Below are positions 32,430 to 46,700 of a stretch of DNA of 64,000 nucleotides, piece after piece; position 1 is the first letter of the stretch, and every line of letters begins with the position of its first letter. The stretch comes from Spisula solida. Its lineage: Eukaryota > Mollusca > Bivalvia > Venerida > Mactridae. Both the position numbers and the translations under genes were made by a program. The DNA is taken from the NCBI GenBank assembly GCA_947247005.1, contig OX365955.1, positions 40,279,822-40,343,821 of the forward strand, in the 5' to 3' direction. Under the pieces are notes generated by a model. It ran no database searches, was not told the origin of the DNA, and saw only the letters and a list, made by a program, of their open reading frames with translations.

Positions 32430-33480
32430 ATATTAGGTAACATGATTTTCAAATAATGTGTTAAAACATAGTAAAATCAAATCAAATACCATTTCAAAAT
32501 CTGGCAGGCTTCCACTGTGAACATCCCTCAAGGTAACGAGTGCAACATGTTTGTACCTTATGAAGTCATCATTGAAAATGACGATTGTACGAGGTATTGC
32601 CAAGGTGAGCATATCCTTTATTTGCCAGTCAGTCTGCTGATATATGGCAGACATAATTATGAGTGCCTCCATCCGTATTTGAAACCGGATGGCCAGACAT
32701 ATGACCCCCAAATTGTACAGCAATAGTCGAGGTGGGGCAGGATATAAGCATTGAATAACAGTTTACGAGACTCTATATTAAGACAATGTTTGATGCGTAG
32801 TAGTAGGTATAGTAGAGAGTTATTTTTGAAGAACATGATCAACTTGTCTTTTCCATTTAGAGTTTGATCTACAAAGATACCAAGCAGCTTTTCTTCTTTT
32901 TTAATTTGTTAAGAGTTATATTTGAATGGCATCATATTCAGATATGTCTTTTAGCTTTTGGTGAGATGCAACAACATATATAACTTTAGTTTTTTATGGC
33001 ATTTGGTATCATGGCGTTTTATGTGCACCATGTTTCAGTTATGTTAACTTGCTCTTGTAGGGATGCGTTTACGTCGCCGACTGTTTTACCTGAAGCAGAC
33101 AGTGTAGTGTCATCAGCGAACATGTCGATTTTGGTGTTATTATGTTGAAAGTGGGGAAGATCATTTATGTAGATAATGAAAAGTAAGGGTCCTAAAACTG
33201 ATCCTTGTGGGACTCCTGCATTTATACCCTTGAATCTGACAAATGACCTGATATACTCACTTTTTGGTAACGGTCTGTTAAATATGATGAGAACCACTTA
33301 ATTTAATAGGGCTTAGCTTATATAACACTCTAATTTCTTGAGTAGAAGTTCATGGTTGATAAGGTCAAATGCTTTAGTTAGATCTAGGAACACAGTTCCA
33401 ACAACTCGATGATAATTTATAGTGTCAATCCAATTGTCTATTATGTTTGTGAGTATTGTCTCACATGAGTGGAATTTTCG
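32430..33480 (-). mobile_element. 5'-truncated LINE with reverse-transcriptase remnants
   Basis: The minus strand reads GTVFLDLTKAFDLINHELL, then GVPQGSVLGPLLFIIYINDL, FADDTTL (the RT catalytic F/YADD box) and, further on, LFNAYILPHLDYCCTIWGS. These are the ordered motifs of a non-LTR reverse transcriptase. Stops and frameshifts (about 33300 and 32860-33010) show it is inactive. A SINE tail sequence at 32598-32700 lies within its 3' part. Confidence 0.8.
32598..32700 (-). mobile_element. SINE tail fragment inside the LINE
   Basis: GACTGGCAAATAAAGGATAT preceded by CATATATCAGCAGA matches the tail of the SINE at 18035-18165. Confidence 0.55.
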
Positions 33481-33731
33481 GAAAATGCTCAGTTGTACCT
33501 AGGCTATACATGGAGAGCGTCAAACAAGGCCTAGGCCTACACACAACAGGGGTCCAATTATGACACTCGCTTCCAATAAATGTAATATACTGAGACTGTT
33601 ATCGATCCATAGCCAGATTGATTGGTAATATTTTAAGGATTTTAACATTTTTGGGATGTATAAAATGGTCACTCCGAGGCCAACTTGGGGGGGGGGGGGG
33701 GGGGGCACGGTGGAACCGGGCCTGTCTGTTA

Positions 33732-33878
33732 CATAGGCATTTGGTTTCAACTCGCCGTAAATTAATTATTTGCCCTAGTCTCTGATCGGCCCGGGTTCTG
33801 AAGAGAGTTCAGTACCCGGGTTGATCAGTGACAAGTGCAAATTATTGATTTACAGCAATTTGAAACCAAATGCCTATG
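33732..33878. mobile_element. 147-bp hAT-like MITE with perfect 8-bp TSD
   Basis: The ends CATAGGCATTTGGTTTCAA and TTGAAACCAAATGCCTATG are perfect inverses. GTCTGTTA flanks both sides (33724-33731 and 33879-33886). Confidence 0.9.
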
Positions 33879-34332
33879 GTCTGTTACACCCCTTTCTACT
33901 ACCACAGGCCACGCACGTTAATTAAATTAACGTGCGTGCACAGCTATACTAGTAGTAGGCCTAGATCTCTACTTAGTTAATTTTTTTAATAGATATATTA
34001 AACATTTTGTAAAATCGTTGTATTTCCAGGTTATTTTCTCTTGTGTTTGTTATTTTACAAACCGAAATACATTTTGTAACTATAACAAAACCAGCTTATT
34101 TTATCGCGCGTCAGTCAAGCGTATCTGTTTGTGTTAGGTTGTTTTCAAAGTAACGTTACAATAACTTGAATAAGATATAGATCTTCTCAAGCTTACTTAA
34201 ATATATAATGTGGAAATTATCTCCGAATGAGATCATGTTTACATTCATGAAAAATTAAACACCCTACGTAGTTCATTTGAACTTCATTTCACGGTTCATT
34301 TAAATGCCGCTGACCCGAGATGACCTCTGCTG

Positions 34333-34342
34333 CCATATTTGG
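34333..34342 (+). promoter_or_regulatory. CArG box upstream of vinculin
   Basis: CCATATTTGG is a perfect CC(A/T)6GG SRF-binding consensus, about 320 bp before the vinculin ATG. Vertebrate vinculin is a known SRF-responsive cytoskeletal gene. Function here is inferred. A one-mismatch version, TCTTAATTGG, lies at 34552-34561. Confidence 0.5.
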
Positions 34343-34658
34343 CAACTTCCGCGGTATCGCGTATCAGATTCCAGCATCCTACATTAACATATTTGCTTGA
34401 ATATTAAATTGTGATAAGTAGTTCATTAATAGGTTTATTTACAACTATCGTCTGAAGTTTATAGAAAACAAAAACACTTTATATACGCGTTTTTATCGTG
34501 AAATATCGAAATGCGAAACTAACACGAAAACAGTGAGACTAGCTCTGTACGTCTTAATTGGTTAAAAGTTGGGAGAACTTTCTCAGTGGATTTAAGTGTG
34601 AAATTGGAAGTAAAACTCGAGTTTAAGAGTCGTTAACACTCGGCAGAGGTGTAAGAAA

Positions 34659-34715
34659 ATGCCGGTGTTTCACACAAGAACGATTGAGAGTATTTTGGAG
34701 CCTGTGGCTCAACAG
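34659..34715 (+). CDS. VCL: vinculin exon 1
   Basis: 19 codons from ATG, donor cag|gtacgt. In-frame upstream sequence lacks another plausible start. It encodes the first half of helix 1. Confidence 0.95.
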
Positions 34716-37700
34716 GTACGTTACCGGACAATTAGTAATGTTTTGGAATGTGGGTGGGGTAATTATGTGCAGGTGTTGCTCAAAGAGTGCAGATTCTACT
34801 ATTTCGCTACTTATTTGACAAAAAAATATGTATTTTGAGTGTACCAGTAGTGACTATGTGTTCTCCTAAAATGTTCACCGTTATAATCTTAGCCTTAGGT
34901 AGACGGTTGCAATCAACCGTAAAAATATACATGTATGTCTTTATTTTAATTGACAGGCCAAGATGTGATTGATTAGTTTATATGTGACATGTAGTGATGT
35001 ACTCATATATTATACTATATTCATAATATTATTAAGTCCAGAGGTTTCCCTTGCAGTTTCCAAACTCACACATGGTCTGCATTTTTGTGAGGATGACATT
35101 AGTTATTTTGTATGTTATGTGGGCTATTCATAAAAAATGGTTTATTAATTAAATAGTTGAATTATGACTATGAGTCTATGACAGTCGTATCTTTTAGCTG
35201 ATTGGACAATCTTCTTAGCGGACATCAACCGGTTACCCAGGCATTTTGTAGTCGGACCAGACCCAGGCCTCAACAAATATTTTTAAAAGCACTCGTCCTG
35301 CAATATAGACAAAGAAGAAAACCCCAAAATCTTACTTGTCCTCCTATATAAATAAAGAAGGAAGATATTGTGCAGGACAAGTGGATTCATTGAGGCCTGA
35401 GCCTGAGAAACTTGATGCATCTCGTGCATGGAGAAATCTAATTTTGATGATCATCAAAGTTCAAACTGTGATCGCCCACCTTTTGAAAAACAGTCCATTG
35501 ACCAGACAAAGTCATGGCATGGCTTACGTCTAAGTGGCAACAAATTTAGAGACCAAATACATGGTCCAAGAGTTACAGGTGTCTTAAAAGGGTCGCTAAC
35601 GATGACCCGGCGCACAGAATGGGGTGATTCACGCTGACCCGGCGCACAAAATGGGGTCATTAACGCTGATCCGGCGCACAAAATGATGTCAATGGCATTG
35701 ATCACACAGCGTCAGTGCTTCTATTACTTCCCTGTCTTTCAAGTCTGAACAACCATCCCAAGAACGTTTATGTTTAATATTTTAAAACTAAAAGAACTCT
35801 TTCTAATAATGTAGTTGCAATAATTTCATACAATATCGTGGACAGCTAAGTCATCTTGCTGTTGACAAAAGTTTTTCCTTGCGTTTTTGCGTTACAACGT
35901 TGTCACTCATGGAGTTCAACTTCTGCTTATGTCAGCACCTAATATTTAAATTTTGTCCTTTTTGCTGACAATACCCAACATGTAACATGTTACGTTTTGA
36001 TGTTTCAAAACTAACGAGAGGATAATATTAAAGATATACATGTCTCATTACGTACTACAAAGTCGTTATCAATGGTTAGTGCTGGGCTGCACCGGGTGTG
36101 TGTTACCATGATTTCCAAATGGACGGACACAAAAGTGTTATACAAATGTATATGATGATTCGGATATCGATTTTTCGCAATTGAATTCCGATTCAATATA
36201 GTAGCTGTGAGGGCCCCAGTCCTGTTTATTTTTGAACGTCCCTTTTAGTACTGTAGGAGTAAGTGCTGTAATATTAATGACGGGAACCATATTAAAACCT
36301 CTCCATGAAACATCTCAGTTAAAAAGACCTACAGATAGATTGCTTTATTTTCAAAAGATCCTTTAAATGACTCATAAATCCAATCAATGGCATTTCTTTA
36401 TTTATTTATATTGCACTGACTTGCTTACTCAGCTGTCTGCTGCAAAATTAAATGGTATTTGTATATATTTAATTTTAAATTTATATTTAATGATATTCTA
36501 GTTTAAATGATTTGTTAGCTTGCTTTTGTTGGTCCCCTGACTCACTGGTATGTTCTAGAAAAACTCAAACAAAAGCTTTATTTAAAAAACAGAATTCAAA
36601 TAATATTTTTTCTAACATTCACAAATGAATGCCAATATGGTGATACAATGCAATAAATGAAGAGTTAAATTATTTAATACTGTCTAGACATAAACTGCTT
36701 TGTGAATGAACCATTATGAATGTAAAACACTGTAAGAATTGTCAAACGTTTTTTTAGAGGTAAAAAGTTATTGTATTAAAATAAAAAGGTATTGATTGAA
36801 ATTTTACACTTATGGGCAAGAAGTGATTTAATCTTTAGAGTATTGCTTTAATCTTTGTATTATTTCACTAGGAATCTTGTAATCCAGATTACCAGGCACC
36901 GTTCAGCCTTTCCTTCATTCCTTCAGTGTATTAAGTCTAGTCCTGATCCTGTTATGTAAATATTGGTATTGGAGTAAACGAGCGTTAAATAGTCCACAAC
37001 TTATGTCTAATCTGTAGTACTATAATATCTTTAGTTTATATAAATAGGCGGGAAAAGTGAAATAGAATATATTTGCTTCTCGATCGACCTTAATACTTTG
37101 AAATTACTGTTTGAATTATAAGTCTTGAGTTTCAGGCACCAAAAAGTACAAATCTAGAAAAAAGTTGCATTAATCAACAGAACTTGAAACATATAAAAAA
37201 TAATGACAATTGTATATATGCTATGTCAAAAGCTAAAGACAAAATACCTATGATTTTAAGAGAAAATGAGTTTTGACCCTTCAAAACCAAACTTTTGACG
37301 GTCAAAATGTGGCTTTTTAGAAATTTCAAAGGTCAAAACCACTACTCCCAAGTCAAATGGAACACCTGCATCGCCTTCTGCTGCTGTGGAATTTAGGGCC
37401 TGTCATATTTATGGAAAAAAAGGAAAAGATTGAAAAGAATTTTTTGATATTGTAATGTACTGTTCAGTTCCAGTGATTTTTTTACTTCTTTGGGAAAGGG
37501 TCCGGGTCCATTCAGATTGGGAATTTACGTGTCGTGACAACTTGAAATTTTGAATTTTCATGAAGCAGAAAGGCCATATAAAACAGAAAAAGAGATTACA
37601 TGTGACTGTTTACTGGTTTCTGAAATTTTTTATTCTTGACCTCTTGTCAAAAATGTTCATAACTGTCATTTTATGTCCGATTTTTTTTTTTTTTAAATGT

Positions 37701-40700
37701 TCATTGGGAATTTCTCCCTTGTAGCCTTTTTCAAATTGGGAAGGTACCATTTACCAGTAGCAAACAAAGAAGGAAAAAATCACTAAGTTCAAGCCAAATA
37801 TGTGACATTTCTGACCTTGGCACTAAAGTAAAGCTTCGTGAACGTTTAAGTGTTGTTTGATACACATTCAATGTAATAATTTATGTAAACGGATTACTGA
37901 TTGTATTATTTCCTTTACATCTTGTACACACTTCCTCTCTTAATTATTTCTAAGTGTTGATGTGAGAGTTAATACATGTACATGTAATAATACATAGATG
38001 TATACCGTAATATGTTTTGTAGACTAGCCATATGTTTGATAGAGAGCTTCAGGAAATATTTCAGTGATTTTTTTCCTTCTTTGTTTGCTACCGGTAAACG
38101 GTACCTTCCCAATTTGAAAAAGGCTATATTTTTCCAAATTTGAAGGGAGAAATTCCCAATGAAGATTTAAAAAAAATTTCAAAATCGGACATAAAATGAC
38201 AAAGTTATGAGCATTTTTGACAAGAGGTCAAACATAAAAGTTTACAGAAACCGGTAAACAGTCACATGTAATCTCTTTTTTCTGTTTTATTTGGTCTTTC
38301 TACTTCTTGAAAATTCCAAATTTCAAGTTGTCACGACGCAAAAATTCTGAACGGACCCGGACCCTTTCCCAACTAGGCGAAAAAAATCACTGTATTTGTT
38401 GTTAAGATTGTTTGTGCAATCGTTCTGTGCAGAATTCAAAACTGTAAAAAGCATAATAAATTACATAGGTATTTTTCACAAAAGGGCGCAGGAAAAGGGC
38501 AACGGGGTGCTGCACCCTGCTTTTAAGGGCTAGCTGGAGCACTGATAGCTAATAGGCTTTGCTTAAGTATTGTTAGGTGCTAAGCACTTGTCCGATAGGG
38601 CCATTGGTCAATAATAAAATTTACTAAAGTAAATTTTATTCACAACATTTTGACCATTGATGGTACAGTGGTAGAATTAAAATTAATATAGTGATATGCT
38701 CTTTAAATTATGTGAGATTTTTTTCAAGTAAGGATTAAATTTAAAATATGTCAGATTTATTATTTATTCAAATTATTGTTGCTAGGGAACATTTGATACT
38801 TAATTTCATTCCTTTCTCCATGTATCTACATCTATTAAGAATGCGGGTCGTTGATCTGTTTATTGCAAATGGTTGAATATTAAACATCTATCACTTTACA
38901 GATTGTTAGCCTGACTAGTAGGGGGCTTATAATAAGTTATACACTTAATACATGTTGCTATGGTATTTTAAGAATTTATGTTGCTAATGTATTCGTAACT
39001 GAGCTAATAGTAATACAAACTTACTTTATATAGTCTTTACATGTATGTGACTTAGTGAGTGACTCACTATTACTTGCCAACTTGTGAGTAGTTTATTTTA
39101 TAATACATTCACCTAGTACTGTACAATTGTTAATATTCGCAGTGGATTAATTTGCGTTAATGTTTGCGAATAAACTAGATCATGATATTTAAGAATTCTT
39201 GTAAGAAATAAAACAACGCTATATATAATTTTTCATGTGCCAAATATCTGGAATTCAAAATTTGCTCTTTGACTCGCTGAAATATCCACTTGTAAAAGTA
39301 TATTTATCATAAAATGTGAATAAAATGTTTCAATGGATTTATGCGAAGTAAATAAAGAACTTAAACACACATTTACATGACAATCCACGATAGAATGTAA
39401 TACATGAATACTTTCACATGCATGCATGCATCGTGACTAGTGAAATCCCACCTAACATACTGCAGTATTACAACTTGAACTTCGCTAACAGGCTTTCGTA
39501 CACAATTTTAAAAACTGAGGTCCTGTATATGAAAATTTAAAACTATGATGCTTAACATGGATCTGAGGCTTTACATCTAAGGCACTTTAAGTCTTGAAGA
39601 ACCAGGGATGTGTCTGGAGCTAAGGCTTCTACTGTATCATGCACTATTCCTCAAAAACTAAAAATGACTAATCACTTTTGGAGGGCAGTCACCCATATGG
39701 GTCGCCCTGGCAGTGACAAGGATAAATAAAAGCAAATACTAGTAAACGAGTATGAAGCCAGCATAATTGTGTTTTTAGAGAATATAAAAGTGGAGATAAT
39801 ACTGACCGAGGCACAGCTGACCCCGATCTCCCTAAGCATCTCAATCTGAGCAAAATCTCATCTCAAATATTGGCATGTGTCCTTGCGTTGATTTCCATGC
39901 GAGGCTGGACTCAAAATTAGCATCACTAAACAGAAAAGTTATTTTGAGGTTTAATATGACTGTAAAATTTCAAGAGCTGAAGCTTCAGATTTATCTCTAA
40001 TTCCCACTCTGATTTGAGTAAAATCTCAATTTGAGTTGACATTCCTCCTTGAGAATGCTTCGGTGGATCAGGGCTAGGACTCATTAAGTCTCTAAATACT
40101 TCTGCAATATTGATGATTAAATTTGCCTCGAAGAACAAGAACTTGATGTAGTGCATGTCATGCAAGTTTATGGTTATAGATTGGACAGTGATTGCATGCA
40201 TTATTGCCCCTGGATAATTTTTATATGTTAAATAATAATTTGATAGAATTTAATGTATTTATGCAGTCTGCTCTCAGGGATGTACTGGTGTGTATGTACA
40301 TGGCAGTATGCCTGGTTATATCTTAATTTTATGTTCTGCATATACAAAAAAGAGTAACATTGAAAGCACGCTAAGTTTTAAGAATAAATTAAGTATTTTT
40401 TAATATTGATGCAGTAAGAATGATGACCATGTTGTATAATTTATCACATTTAGTGTGACAAACGTAATAAAAATGTCTAGTTTTGCGACTTTAAGCCAAC
40501 TTTTATACATATGGTTTACATTTTAACGAAGTTAAACCTTCAGAATTAAGAAGTCTGATTTTTTTTCACCTTGTACAAAGAATTTTAAGCTTCGCAGGCC
40601 AGTATCAAGAGGTTGTGAGAAATCAGAATGGTTGCTATGGAGAGGTTGCATAAGGGGTCGCCATGCGGAATTTGTTTGAGGAGCCACTATGGAGAGTTTG

Positions 40701-43700
40701 TTTGAGGGGCCACTGTGGAGAGTTCGTGAGAGAGGCCACTATGGAGAGTTCGTGAGAGGGGCCACTTTGGAGAGTTGTAAATGGGGCCACTATGGAGAGT
40801 TGCTATTGAGAGGTTACATTGAATTCATTTGTACTGCACAATTGCACATGGCTTGTTTAACATGTGTATGCCCCTTTACAATGTACATAGAATTTCATAG
40901 TATACATGTACCCTGTACATTTTGTATGTTAGACAGACATCATGTGGATAGTATGAATTGAAATATTTCAAGATTGGCAGTTATTTATGATGTAAGTGTA
41001 TCTCCCGATGAAAGCAATACATCCTTTAAACAGTAGGTATCTAGGTGGATGATACAGCAGACTTGTGTATCACTATACAGCTATCTAAATTAATCTTAAT
41101 TATTGAAATCAATGCATGATTCAAACTGTTCATGGTTTATTTGCTGGTGGAAAGGTCAATGGAGGTGACTGGTCATCTTGGATGATCGGGACGCTAAAGA
41201 GCAACTGAGAATGTTTTCGGTCAAAATACAAATTAGTCAAATATATATAATTTTTTGACTAAAGTTACCTCTATGTATGAAATGTACCTCATTGGCATGG
41301 TTTACTGTATTCCGAACATATTTACCCTGGAAGAGTATTATTACTTTATGTTGCTGGAAGTTTGTGATGGATTGTGGGTAAATGATGTGGGTGTGACCTG
41401 ACACGCCCACATTGTGACCAGTCTAAGAGATAAATTTACCATGTACATGTACCAACATTTGAAAATTTTTGTTGGAAGTACAGTTTGGTATTCATACCAG
41501 ACATATTTTGACCCCTCATGAAGTTTCAGAAGTCGAGTTTTGGGACTTATTTGTGTACAGCCTCAGGTTACATATAGGTCAAATATGCCAGGGGCGAAGC
41601 CTATGGACCATAGCCCCCACCACCACACCTGCCTTAAACCTCTGAATCCACTTCAGATTATATTTTGTACCAGTCATTATCTATCACAAGACAACTCAGG
41701 TAGCGTAGAAAATGGCTGGAAAAAACCTGTAGAAAAAATTAATTCCTGGTACTTCCTCAGTGGCTGATATATCATAAATTTGCAGCCTCAGTCTGTTTGT
41801 GTACACTCAATAAAAAACCTCTGATAGGGGTATAAAAACTCTGATACTAGTATGTGTAATGAATTACAGCTAGATGTAGAGTGTGATTATTGCATTGATT
41901 ACTAATGTATGTTCTGATAGACAATCATAACTGATAGGTCGTTAATAAGTAGAGAATAATTATACAATAAACTCTCTGTGTGTTTACATCTAGGCTGTGA
42001 GGAGGAGTAGGTGGTGGTAATATTATGTGGGTCAGAAAATATTTATGTGTTATAGTTGGACAAACATAAATTGGCCGGGCTAAATTTAGCATGAGTAAAT
42101 AAACACAGCAATGACCTTCACATCTAATTAATCGAAACAATTTGTAGACATTGTCATGCTGCAATCATATCTCGTAAAGCGCCAGTGGCTCAGTGGTAAC
42201 ACATCCGCCAATAGATGATGTACCTGGCTTTATATTTTTGTATGAAGGTTCGAATACTCGTGTCTTTTTATCATATTTTTTTTCGTTTTCTTATCAATTT
42301 TAAATTACATAGTATAATAGAGATGAAACGAAATAGAACGAAACATCAACAGTAAATATAATTATAGAATAAAATGAAAGTCATAAAGTGAGATTCGAAC
42401 TCACGCGGAATAAAAAACCTGACATTGTTGTGACTGGACCTTGCTCTGTACTTGAGCTATTTTCTTGTCTGCTTTAGTGTTCAAGTTAAGACACCTTAAT
42501 AGTTTACTTTAGGTGAAAAGGAAAACAAGAATGTTTATGTTCTGGTACTATTTATGGCCCGGCCAATTTATCTTTGTCCGATTATACAGGCTACAATTTA
42601 ATGCACCAGTCAATTGAAACCACAGCCCTCCCCCCTACCAACCTGGGGAAGGGCAGGGGATAGCGGGGGAACTGTCTCATGTTTTTACCTTTCCGATGTT
42701 CCTGCACTGCCGTGTGAGTTCATGGCTTTTGTTTTCGCACCAAAATGGCAAGAAATATAGCAGTGACTATGATGTCCATGAGGTATAGAGCTGGGCAATT
42801 TGCGGGGGGGGGGGGGGGGGGGTGTTACCATCTGTATTGCCCTGTGGGCAGAGATTTTATCAGTGATTTGAAAAAGCAAAAGTAAATATCCCTGCCATTC
42901 CCTGGGGTTGGGGGGGGGGGGGGGGGTTTCAATTGTCTGGTATCTTAAACAATATGATAATGTTTCCTGTCTATCTACACTATTTTGCACAAACAATTTG
43001 TTTTCCATTCCCACTAGCTGGTCATTCAAAGAATTTTGAAGCATAAACTAGGCCTAAAATAAAATATTGTTTGTTTCCCCATCCCCTACCTACCCGATTA
43101 TAAAGGGCCCTACCCAAAATATTTTATTGCCCAAATTGAAATAATATTTTTTTATTAAAAATTGGAAGGGAACATTTTATTTTTTTGTTTACTGGCTTCT
43201 TTCTTACCATTAAATTACTGTTGGTTTTCACCCTTGAGTTCATTCTAAATTTCATTATTTGTATGTCTTAACCAATAACTATCATACTGAAACAAACAAT
43301 TCCAAACAAAATATTTACCCTACCTACCTACCCATTCTGAATCTGCTAGGGTCGGGATGGGGAAACCAAGAATATTTTAAGTTCGGCCCTATTATCTGGA
43401 CCCTGTCTAACCATAGGTCAGTCTGTCTACATGCAAGAGTCTACTTGCAAAAATGATAATAGTTTCTGTTATGAAGAACTTTATGCATCAGAATTCTTAT
43501 TGAGCACAATCATTAAAGCCTATGATAATAAAATCCAGGAATAAAGTTAGATATCAGGTATTAAATTCACCATAGTTTGAAGGTGTTGCTGTTTTGACCT
43601 ACCAGGTTGCACACATCTGTTTCTAATGTAGCATCTAAAGAAAATGATCTTATCCCTTTCCAACAGTATTCAAAAATATTTTTATATGTACCTGGAGACC

Positions 43701-46700
43701 GTTAACATGGGCGAGTGCTATGTAGCGCTTTCCACGGGAGGTAATCCTTGCCTTCTATATTTAATTGAACGGGAGGTAACTGAATAAAGGCGCTCGGTAG
43801 CGCTTTGCTTAGGCAACGGACCCCATATACCTTGTTACCATACTTGACAAGGTTTTGCTGGTTCCAATGGTATAGTGGTCGCAATGCCGTCTTTTGTAGT
43901 GGAATGTTGCAAGTTTGATCACAATGTACATGTACCAAAGTCACTGCATGGTCAGGTACTTGGAATTATAAGTGTTCTGTTTCTGGACTGGTTGGTCCAG
44001 TACAGGTCAGCCTAATGTGTGAATTTATGTGAAGTATACTGTCCCAATGAGACATAAGAACCAATTTAAAATATGAAATTACTTAAAGCCTAGATTTACG
44101 AGGACAGCAAACAAATATCTTTGAATAGGGCCTTAGCATGATTATTACTGAAATGAAGCAGACATATATTTGTACTTTAATCTGCTAAAATCTCCCTCCT
44201 ACATCACAGCATACCTTTACGATGCATCATATCATGGGGCTTCTGCTGTAAAAAAACTACCGGTAGTACACATCCAAAACCACCTGCCTTCATTCTATAC
44301 TGCATGGTATCATTTCATGCTTCATTCATAATTTCTGCTTTGAAGTCCACTTGAAAAGTCGGAATGCCATGGCCTTCTATTGCCTATGTAAATCTCTGAA
44401 TTGAGAAAAGAGATTTATTGAACAAAACTAAGCTTTCTCACCAAAGAATCTTTATTGAATACATTCTCACCTTAAAAACATGTTATTTACTAGCTGTGAC
44501 CTTAACCTTCAATTCTGTATGTTATTGTAGAACGAAACGACTACTGTAATGAGGTAACCATGTAAATAGTTTTATAACCTCTCGTGTGATTCAAACCTGT
44601 AATGAATCGTGCAATGGCATTCGATCAAGTTTGGCTCAAATATTCCATGTTACACTGCAGTACGAAAATTGTGTGTGTTTGTTTTGTCCTTGAAAACATT
44701 TTTTTAGCAATTGAACCTCTCTAGACCAACATCATTTAAACAGCACCAGGCCTCTACAAATATTTTTAAAAGCACTCGTCCTGCAATATAGACCCCATAA
44801 TCTTACTTGTCCTGCTATATAGATAAAGAAGGAAAAAATTGTGCAGGACGAGCGGACGAGTGGATTCATTGAGGCCTGAGCACTTGATTGTCTTGAAGAC
44901 TGGCAGTATATAACTGTATGAATACAGTAGAACGTATCTGACAGCTACTCATTGACACATTCAGATGTACACAGAACCAATATTATTATGTATAACCTGT
45001 ATGAGTTATCTTACACCATTCCTAACCCAACACCTACAGTCCAGTTAGGATATTGTGACAGTGACGTTGCAGTTTATGTGTACACAAAATATATCAACCA
45101 TTGTCTGAACAGGTAGAGGGAATATAGTATATAAGTTTAGCATTGTATCTATAGTTGTTTGTACAGTATAAGCTTTTATAATTGGTTTTACACTGTTATA
45201 GTGGACTCGACCGCTGCGTCACTGGATTTTTACCCTGACTGGACCAGTGTAGCAATACCACGTGACTTTTGACTACAGTTACAAGAAGAAATTTGTAAAC
45301 ATTGAAAAATAAAATAGTCATAAATATTTTATTTCTTTATCGATTTCTATGAAATATACACCACGCTATGGAGACAATTATTTGCTTTCCATGAAATATA
45401 AAATCTTTTTCAGCGGCTGTGCCGTTTTGTCAATTACCTTGTGAAACCGTGGAACGTGTAGGTTTCACAGGGTAATGGAAAAATCGGTAATACTCCTGAA
45501 AAAGATCTTATATTTCATGGAAAGCAAATGCTTTTCCCCTTAGCGTGGCGTATATTTTAAAGAAATCGATGAAGAAATAAAATACTTATGGCTATATTTG
45601 TGTTCCAATGTTTACAAATTTCTACTTGTAACTGTGGTCAAAAGCCACTTGGTATTGCTACACTGTGGACTATAAATGATTTATTGTACTGAATGCTTAC
45701 CCTGCATGTTGAGGTCAGGCTAGGTTGTGTGCTGTAATACTGTAACTTCTACATGCTTGTATGTACAGTTACACTAGTATTGAGTATACCTTGCTGTCAC
45801 TGTTGGCTATATAACTTGTTTATTGAACTGTTCTTGTAATAAATTTTAGTCATTAAAATGGTAAACTAAGTACAACATTGTACTTTTTGTTTCATGGCGT
45901 ATATGTACCTACATGTAGCTGGCTGTTTTCTCATTCGGTCTCAAGCTCTGTCACACAAGAATTGAATGTCTGTTGAGCCAAATTTCGTTGACTCCTATTA
46001 AAGACACTTGATAGGCATCCAGTTCTGTGTGATAGAGATTGAACCTGTGTTCATGTGTGACCCAAAATCATGGGACTGATGTGAACTGTGAAAGCTTAAA
46101 ATAATTAGGCTTAAGAATGTAGCAGTCTGATATTTAGCAAGGTAGATGTACTTGAAATCTTGGTTATAGTGGGCCCACAATAATGAGATGTTTTGCAAAC
46201 ACGACTCGGTTTGGTCAACTATTGAAAATTGGCTATATAAATCACTAAAGTAAACTGATATGGTTAGTATTGTACTGAAAATACAATGTATCACTGATAA
46301 ATCGTGCACATCTGATTAATCCCCCTTTGTGGAATACACCAAATTTTTCCTCCTTTCTCAGCCTTTCTTATTATCACTAAAGTTGACAGGTATGGTTAGT
46401 ATTGAACTGAAAATACAATGTATCACTGATAAATCGTGCACATCTGATTAATCCCCCTTTGTGGAATACACCAAATTTTTCCGCCTTTCTCAGCCTTTCT
46501 TATTATCACTAAAGTAAACAGGTGTGGTTAGTATTGAACTGAAAATACAATGTATCACTGATAAATCGGCTATATAAATCACTAAAGTAAACTGATATGG
46601 TTAGTATTGTACTGAAAATACAATGTATCACTGATAAATGGTGCACATCTGAGTAATCCCCCTTTGTGGAATACACCAAATTTTCCCCACCTTTCTCATT

